The translations under genes and the position numbers were made by a program. The notes beneath the pieces are model-generated. The model worked only from the letters and a program-made list of their open reading frames with translations, did not search any database and was not told the origin of the DNA. Positions 59,073 through 64,000 of a stretch of DNA of 64,000 nt are shown piece by piece. Within the stretch, counting starts at the first letter, position 1, and each line of letters begins with the position of its first letter. The DNA is from Leucobacter chromiiresistens (GTDB lineage Bacteria > Actinomycetota > Actinomycetes > Actinomycetales > Microbacteriaceae): positions 186,001-250,000 of the forward strand of contig NZ_FNKB01000001.1 in assembly GCF_900102345.1 (NCBI RefSeq), in the 5' to 3' direction.

Positions 59073-60002
59073 TCACACGAGCGCGGGCACCGCCGCGCGC
59101 TCGATGACCCGCGCGAGGTCGTCGCGATCCGCGGGCGTGAGCTCCTGCAGCGGCGGTCGCACCGGTCCGCCGGTGCGGCCGACGGCGTCGAGGCCCGCCT
59201 TGACGATCGACACCGCGTAGCCGGGCACCCGGTTGCGCACGTCGAGGTACGGGTGCACGAAGTCGCGGAGCGCCGCGAACACGGCGGCGTGGTCGCGGCG
59301 CCGCACGGCGTTGTAGAAGTCGATGGCGAACTCGGGCACGAAGTTGAACATCGCCGACGAGTAGGTGGTGACGCCGAGCTCGAGGTAGGGCAGGGCGAAC
59401 GTCTCCGCGGTGGGCAGGCCGCCCACGTAGGTGAGCCGGTCGCCGAGCGTCGAGTAGATGTGGGTCATCTGCTCGATCGAGCCCACGCCGTCCTTCAGGC
59501 CGATGAAGTTGGGGAGACGATCCGCGAGGCGCTGCAGCGTCTCGGCGGAGTACTGCGCATTGGCGCGGTGGTAGACGATGACGCCGAGCCGGGTGGCCCG
59601 GCAGACGGCCTCCACGTACGCCTCGAGGCCTGCCTGGCCGGCCTCGGTGAGGTACGGCGGGAAGAGGAGGATGCCGTCGCCTCCGGCCGCCTCGACGGCG
59701 CGCGCCTGGGCGATCGCGCTGCGAACGGAGCCGCCGGCGGGGCCCAGCACGGCGGTGCGTCCGTTCACCTGCTGCACGGCGGCGGCCACCACCTGCGAGA
59801 CCTCGTCGAGGGTGAGCGAGAAGTACTCCCCCGTTCCGCCGGCCGCGAAGAGGCCGGCGACCGGGTAGTCGCTCAGCCACTCGATGTGCTCGCGGTACGG
59901 GTCCTCCGCGAACTCCTGCTGGGCGTCGAAGTGGGTGACGGGGAATGAGAGCAGGCCTGAGCCGACCTGACTCGCGAGTGCTGATGGTTCCAAGTTGGGC
60001 AC
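59073..60002 (-). CDS. kdgD: DapA-superfamily dehydratase, 5-dehydro-4-deoxyglucarate dehydratase-like
   Basis: A 309-residue class I aldolase-fold enzyme. It opens with [16 protein letters not shown] and [18 protein letters not shown], typical of KdgD. The Schiff-base lysine is in [14 protein letters not shown] and the catalytic tyrosine in [13 protein letters not shown]. KdgD converts 5-dehydro-4-deoxyglucarate to 2-oxoglutarate semialdehyde in glucarate/galactarate breakdown. No other sugar-acid gene is in view, so a related substrate is possible. The start is GTG at 60002 with GGAGG nine bases upstream. It is divergent from a LysR gene. Confidence 0.85.
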   Translation of the reverse strand: MPNLEPSALASQVGSGLLSFPVTHFDAQQEFAEDPYREHIEWLSDYPVAGLFAAGGTGEYFSLTLDEVSQVVAAAVQQVNGRTAVLGPAGGSVRSAIAQARAVEAAGGDGILLFPPYLTEAGQAGLEAYVEAVCRATRLGVIVYHRANAQYSAETLQRLADRLPNFIGLKDGVGSIEQMTHIYSTLGDRLTYVGGLPTAETFALPYLELGVTTYSSAMFNFVPEFAIDFYNAVRRRDHAAVFAALRDFVHPYLDVRNRVPGYAVSIVKAGLDAVGRTGGPVRPPLQELTPADRDDLARVIERAAVPALV

Positions 60003-60201
60003 GATGTGCGACCTCCAGTGACTATGGGAAACGCGCCGTTGCGATGGGGCGATCGGGATGCCGGTGATCCGATGGCTTCACGCTAAGTTCCGCGTGCGAT
60101 ACCTGTCCAACATTCCTTCTGGATCGTTTTATGCCGCAAAGGTATGGTGGAGGAGACGCGCGCGCGACCGCGAACGCAGACCGTCGAACCCGGGAGCGAC
60201 C

Positions 60202-61095
60202 ATGACCTACACCCTGGACCAGGTGCGCGCGCTCGTCGCCGTCGCCGAGGAGCTGCACTTCGGCCGCGCCGCCGAGCGCCTCCAGATGACGCAGCCGCCG
60301 CTCAGCCGCCAGATCCAGCGCCTCGAGGCCATCGTGGGCGTGCAGCTCGTGCACCGCAGCAACCGCCGCGTCGAACTCACCGACGCGGGGCGCGCGTTCC
60401 TCGACGAGGCCCGCCGCATCCTCGCGATCGCGGACGGGGCGCCCCACATCGCCCGCACCGTTGCGGCCGGCCTGTCGGGCGTCGTGCGCATCGGGTTCAC
60501 GGCCTCCAGCGCGTTCACCCTGCTCGGCCCGATGCTCGCCCGCATCTCGCAGGCGCTCCCCGACGTGACGATCGAGCTGCAGGAGATGGTGACGAAGCAC
60601 CAGCTCGACGCGCTCACGAAGAGCGAGATCGACGTCGCCATCGGCCGACCGCCCTTCGACCCGGCACACTTCGGCTCGCAGCGCATCCACCGGGAGCGGC
60701 TGCTCGTCGCCCTCCCCGAGGGGCACCTGCTCTCGCGCCGCACCAGCCCCATCGGGGTCGAGGATCTGGCGAACGAGGACATCATCATGCACTCGCCGGT
60801 CGAGGCGCGCTACTTCTACGACATCGCGACCCGGATGATGCCGATCTCCCGCTGGAAGCACCGGTTCACGGTCAGCCAGGTGTCGACCATGGTCGCCCTG
60901 GTCGCCGCGGGCACCGGGGTCGCCCTGGTGCCCGAATCGGCGGCGACGCTCGGCATCGCCGGGGTCACCTACGCCCCCATCGTCACCGGCGAGCCCGAGC
61001 CCGTCGAGTTGCACGCGGTGTGGCGCGCCGACGACGCCCGGCCGCTGACGCGGCGCATCGTGCACGAGCTCCGCAGGGCCGCGGAAGCGCGCTGA
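60202..61095 (+). CDS. LysR-family transcriptional regulator
   Basis: A 297-residue LysR protein. The helix-turn-helix is in the first 60 residues (ELHFGRAAERLQMTQPPLSR, QIQRLEAIVGVQLVHRS) and the effector domain starts near VVRIGFTASSAFTLL, resembling the BenM/CatR subgroup. The ATG follows CGGGAG; an earlier frame from 60058 lies in the divergent promoter region. It probably controls the divergent KdgD-like gene. It is convergent with the M24-like gene. Confidence 0.89.
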   Translation: MTYTLDQVRALVAVAEELHFGRAAERLQMTQPPLSRQIQRLEAIVGVQLVHRSNRRVELTDAGRAFLDEARRILAIADGAPHIARTVAAGLSGVVRIGFTASSAFTLLGPMLARISQALPDVTIELQEMVTKHQLDALTKSEIDVAIGRPPFDPAHFGSQRIHRERLLVALPEGHLLSRRTSPIGVEDLANEDIIMHSPVEARYFYDIATRMMPISRWKHRFTVSQVSTMVALVAAGTGVALVPESAATLGIAGVTYAPIVTGEPEPVELHAVWRADDARPLTRRIVHELRRAAEAR

Positions 61096-61124
61096 GCGCG
61101 ACGCGGAGGTCGGGCTCAGCGCGC
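61087..61124. terminator. Hairpin between convergent LysR and M24 genes
   Basis: GCGCGCTGAGC (61087-61097) and GCTCAGCGCGC (61114-61124) are perfect 11-base inverted arms with a 16-base loop. The left arm contains the LysR stop codon. Confidence 0.72.
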
Positions 61125-61153
61125 CGTGGGCGTCGGGCGTCGATCCGCGCCCC

Positions 61154-62806
61154 TCAGTGCTCGCGCAGCGTCAGGTTGTAGGTGCGCTCCGCGCCGATGT
61201 ACCAGAGATCCTCGACTCCGATCGCGTGGCGGTCGTACCGCCACGGAATCTCGGCCGCACCGTACGAGCCCTCGCGGAGGACGAAGCGGTACCCGGGCCT
61301 GAGCTCGTTCGCGAACGACTCCTGCTTGCCCATGAGGTGCCCGACGTTGCGCTTGCGGTACTCGGCGTCGAAGTCGACCTCGTCGCCGAGCAGGCCGATC
61401 TCCCGCATCCGCGGGCGGATCGTGGCGAGGTGCTCGAGCGTCTGCGCATGCACGTCCTCGCAGACCACGCCGGGGCGCAGCTGGGGGATGATGGCCTCGC
61501 GCACCGCGCGCGTCAGCAGCTCGTACGCCTCCCGCCCCTCCGGGGTGCGCAGCACCGAGCGCGCCATGTCGCTCGTGGCGACGACGACGCCGTCGATCAC
61601 GACCTTCACTCCGGCGTCGAGCTGCACGCACGTGGTGGTCTCGTCGATCCTGAAGTCGGTGGGGGGCCCGGGGAAGAGCATCCGCTGCGACGAGTGCAGG
61701 TTCGTGAAGTATGGCTCGACGTCGAACGGGATCTCGTGCTCCGTGCGGAAACGCGCGAGGAACTCGAGGTACCGCGCGTACAGCTCGTTCTCGGTGAACG
61801 CCTCGCCGGCGTCGAGGTGCTCGTGTGCCCACGCGACGGTCTGCTCGATCGCCGTCGTCGACGCGCGCGCCGCGATGAGCTGGAACGGGAGATCCTCGGC
61901 GTCGCGCTCGTCGCGCCACGATCCGAGTGCTCGCGATGCGGAGACCAGCACGACGCCCGCGTCGGTGAGCCGGATGCCGAGGGAGCTGTGCTCCCACTGC
62001 TCCTCGAACGCGAGTCGCGGCCCGGTCGCCAGAGCGGTGACGGCCTCTGCTGCGGAGCCATAGGCGCCGTGCAGCGCTCCCTCGACGCCCTCCACCCGCT
62101 GCTCCGCGATCGCGAACACGCGTCCGTCCGCCCAGAGGGCGACGGCTCCCGGCTGCCAGACCGTGCCGGTGACCTCCGAGTAGTTGGGTGCGGAGGAGAG
62201 CAGGATCGCGTCGACGCCCAGCTGCTCGGCGACATCGGCCAGTGCCGAGAACCGCGTGTCGGCGTCGGCGGAGAGCTCGCGCTCGAGCCCGGCGAGGTGG
62301 TCGACCTCCGCAATGAGCCGCTGCGCGACCGGGATGCCGGATGAGCGCCACCCCGAGAAGCGCGCCAGCACGGCGGCCTGATCGATCTCGTACACCCGCA
62401 CGGGCGCGGCCTCGGGGAGCTCGACGCGCACGTCCACCTCGCCGCTCAGCTTGAGGTAGTGCGTGTAGGGCGCACGCGGATCGAGGTCGACCGGCCCCTC
62501 CCCCACGAGCTCCTTGACCAGCGCCGGAAGGTTGGGCGCGGCCGGGAAGTCGGCCACCGGGCGCGGATCGATCGTGACCCACGGCTCGTAGAAGCGGATG
62601 CGTTCGGGATCGACGCCGCCTCCCGTCACGATGTTGCCCTGCTCCTGCTGGCGCGCGAGCATCACCTCGGTGCCCGAATCCTCGAAGATGAGGGGCGTGA
62701 CGAACGGGAACGAGTCGAGGCGGATCGCCGAGAACAGGAGTCGCTCGTTCGGCACGAAGCCGTAGCGCTCGGCGACTGCCTGCGGGTCGCAGATGATTCT
62801 TGCCAT
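61154..62806 (-). CDS. M24 (creatinase/aminopeptidase-fold) family protein
   Basis: A 550-residue protein whose C-terminal half has the pita-bread M24 fold. Likely metal ligands are Asp in TCVQLDAG, Asp in VVATSDMARS, His in RNVGHLMGK, Glu in LREGSYG and Glu in IGVEDL. The N-terminal half (about residues 1-290) is creatinase-like but long. Members are Xaa-Pro peptidases or small-molecule amidinohydrolases; this one is not a standard PepP or PepQ. It lies 34 bases after a NitT/TauT-type ABC ATPase gene on the same strand, so it may act on the imported compound. The ATG at 62806 gives MARIICDPQ; an alternative six residues upstream is possible. Confidence 0.75.
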   Translation of the reverse strand: MARIICDPQAVAERYGFVPNERLLFSAIRLDSFPFVTPLIFEDSGTEVMLARQQEQGNIVTGGGVDPERIRFYEPWVTIDPRPVADFPAAPNLPALVKELVGEGPVDLDPRAPYTHYLKLSGEVDVRVELPEAAPVRVYEIDQAAVLARFSGWRSSGIPVAQRLIAEVDHLAGLERELSADADTRFSALADVAEQLGVDAILLSSAPNYSEVTGTVWQPGAVALWADGRVFAIAEQRVEGVEGALHGAYGSAAEAVTALATGPRLAFEEQWEHSSLGIRLTDAGVVLVSASRALGSWRDERDAEDLPFQLIAARASTTAIEQTVAWAHEHLDAGEAFTENELYARYLEFLARFRTEHEIPFDVEPYFTNLHSSQRMLFPGPPTDFRIDETTTCVQLDAGVKVVIDGVVVATSDMARSVLRTPEGREAYELLTRAVREAIIPQLRPGVVCEDVHAQTLEHLATIRPRMREIGLLGDEVDFDAEYRKRNVGHLMGKQESFANELRPGYRFVLREGSYGAAEIPWRYDRHAIGVEDLWYIGAERTYNLTLREH

Positions 62807-62840
62807 GGTGCGTTGCTTCCTCACTTCTTCGTGTACTGGT

Positions 62841-63623
<783 letters not shown>

Positions 63624-63648
63624 GATGCGTATCCTTTCCGCCCTCCGC

Positions 63649-64000
63649 TCACGCGGACGGCGCCTCGATCTGCTCGTCCGGGCCGAGCGGCTCGAGGTAG
63701 TCGTTCGTGTAGATGTCCGAGGGGTCGACGTCGTCGGGGTTCTCGAGGCCGAGGAACTCGGCGGCGAGGTCGATCTGCCGCTGCACGCCGGCGTCGCTCA
63801 TCGTGCCGAAGCCCGACTCGACGTTCTCGTCGTCCCACATGAGGTCGCACTGGCCGGAGATGCCGTCGGCGACCGCTGCCGCGTCGAAGCCGGGCACCGC
63901 CGCGTCGAACGAGGCCGCAGCCTCCTCCTGGTTCTGGCACGCCCACGCGAATCCGCGCTGCGTGGCGCGGTTGAAGCGCTCGACGAGCTCGGGATCCTCG
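63649..64000 (-). CDS. NitT/TauT-type ABC substrate-binding protein, 5' end outside window
   Basis: The last 116 codons of a binding protein; the frame is open through base 64000. The stretch PELVERFNRATQRGFAWACQ is typical of NMT1/ThiY-like binding proteins near their C-terminal half, followed by LMWDDENVESGFGTMSD and an acidic tail. It should bind the solute for the neighbouring ATPase. The start codon and signal sequence are beyond the edge. Confidence 0.8.
   Translation of the reverse strand, partial: EDPELVERFNRATQRGFAWACQNQEEAAASFDAAVPGFDAAAVADGISGQCDLMWDDENVESGFGTMSDAGVQRQIDLAAEFLGLENPDDVDPSDIYTNDYLEPLGPDEQIEAPSA

Noticed and set aside
60099..60145. ATACCT and AGGTAT inverted arms in the KdgD/LysR intergenic region
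   Set aside because: Six-base arms 35 bases apart are too weak to call an operator; no T-N11-A site with good symmetry was found.

Overview
The window is a chromosomal stretch from a very high-GC actinobacterium. Arg/Ala-rich shadow frames, GTG starts, several apparently leaderless genes, and actinobacterial markers (a CE1758/CE1759-type luciferase-like/FMN-reductase pair, an LpdA-type quinone reductase, a DtxR/IdeR box, large sigma/anti-sigma fusions) all fit. Gene content and repeat style suggest Microbacteriaceae, perhaps Leucobacter; this is inference, because no rRNA or marker gene is present to prove it. No tRNA, rRNA, CRISPR array, prophage or insertion sequence was seen.

Layout. 1-3.2 kb: a cut-off lytic transglycosylase, then a luciferase-like monooxygenase/MarR/FMN reductase operon with a palindromic operator. 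3.4-9.8 kb (minus strand): a nucleoside hydrolase followed by a complete ECF transporter (S, T and a fused two-domain ATPase), preceded by a MarR/MFS pair. 9.8-13.7 kb: IclR regulator, ThDP-dependent enzyme and aldehyde dehydrogenase. 13.8-18.6 kb: class III aminotransferase and MmsA-type dehydrogenase, divergent from a PucR regulator, consistent with beta-amino acid breakdown. 18.6-21.2 kb: Maf, GlsB-like membrane protein and RNA methyltransferase. 21.3-26.7 kb: LysR, MHS symporter, M20 carbamoylase-type hydrolase and amidase, probably for a ureido or amide nitrogen source. 26.7-29.2 kb: cupredoxin lipoprotein, LpdA-like flavoprotein and an iron-box-controlled SIP protein.

29.4-47.5 kb is an amine-metabolism region. 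It holds a 932-residue ornithine/lysine/arginine-type decarboxylase, purine nucleoside phosphorylase, and a monoamine-oxidase-like flavoprotein framed by long repeated hairpins. A nine-gene minus-strand block follows: an HTH-cupin regulator, a PotDBCA-like uptake system, a PuuB-like oxidase, a cupin, a sarcosine-oxidase-like enzyme and a YtcJ-like amidohydrolase. Next come an MHS transporter and another amine oxidase. The regulator gene and the last amine oxidase share an almost identical palindrome and leader, which suggests one regulon.

47.5-58.8 kb returns to housekeeping genes: a 39-residue Cys-rich protein, phosphosugar mutase, NAD(P)HX dehydratase, thymidine phosphorylase, a membrane-bound sigma/anti-sigma fusion, a BrkB-family protein and sdhCDAB. 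The order lpdA, PNP, phosphomutase, deoA, sdhCDAB resembles the Mycobacterium tuberculosis Rv3303c-Rv3319 neighbourhood, so the amine genes look like an insertion into an old actinobacterial gene order. 59-64 kb: a KdgD-like dehydratase divergent from LysR, then an M24-fold protein with a NitT/TauT-type ABC transporter running off the right edge.

Most interesting for follow-up: the sigma/anti-sigma fusion, the paired HTH-cupin operators, the long hairpin family, the nucleoside-hydrolase/ECF operon with an asymmetric ATPase, and the mixed KdgD/M24/TauT locus.
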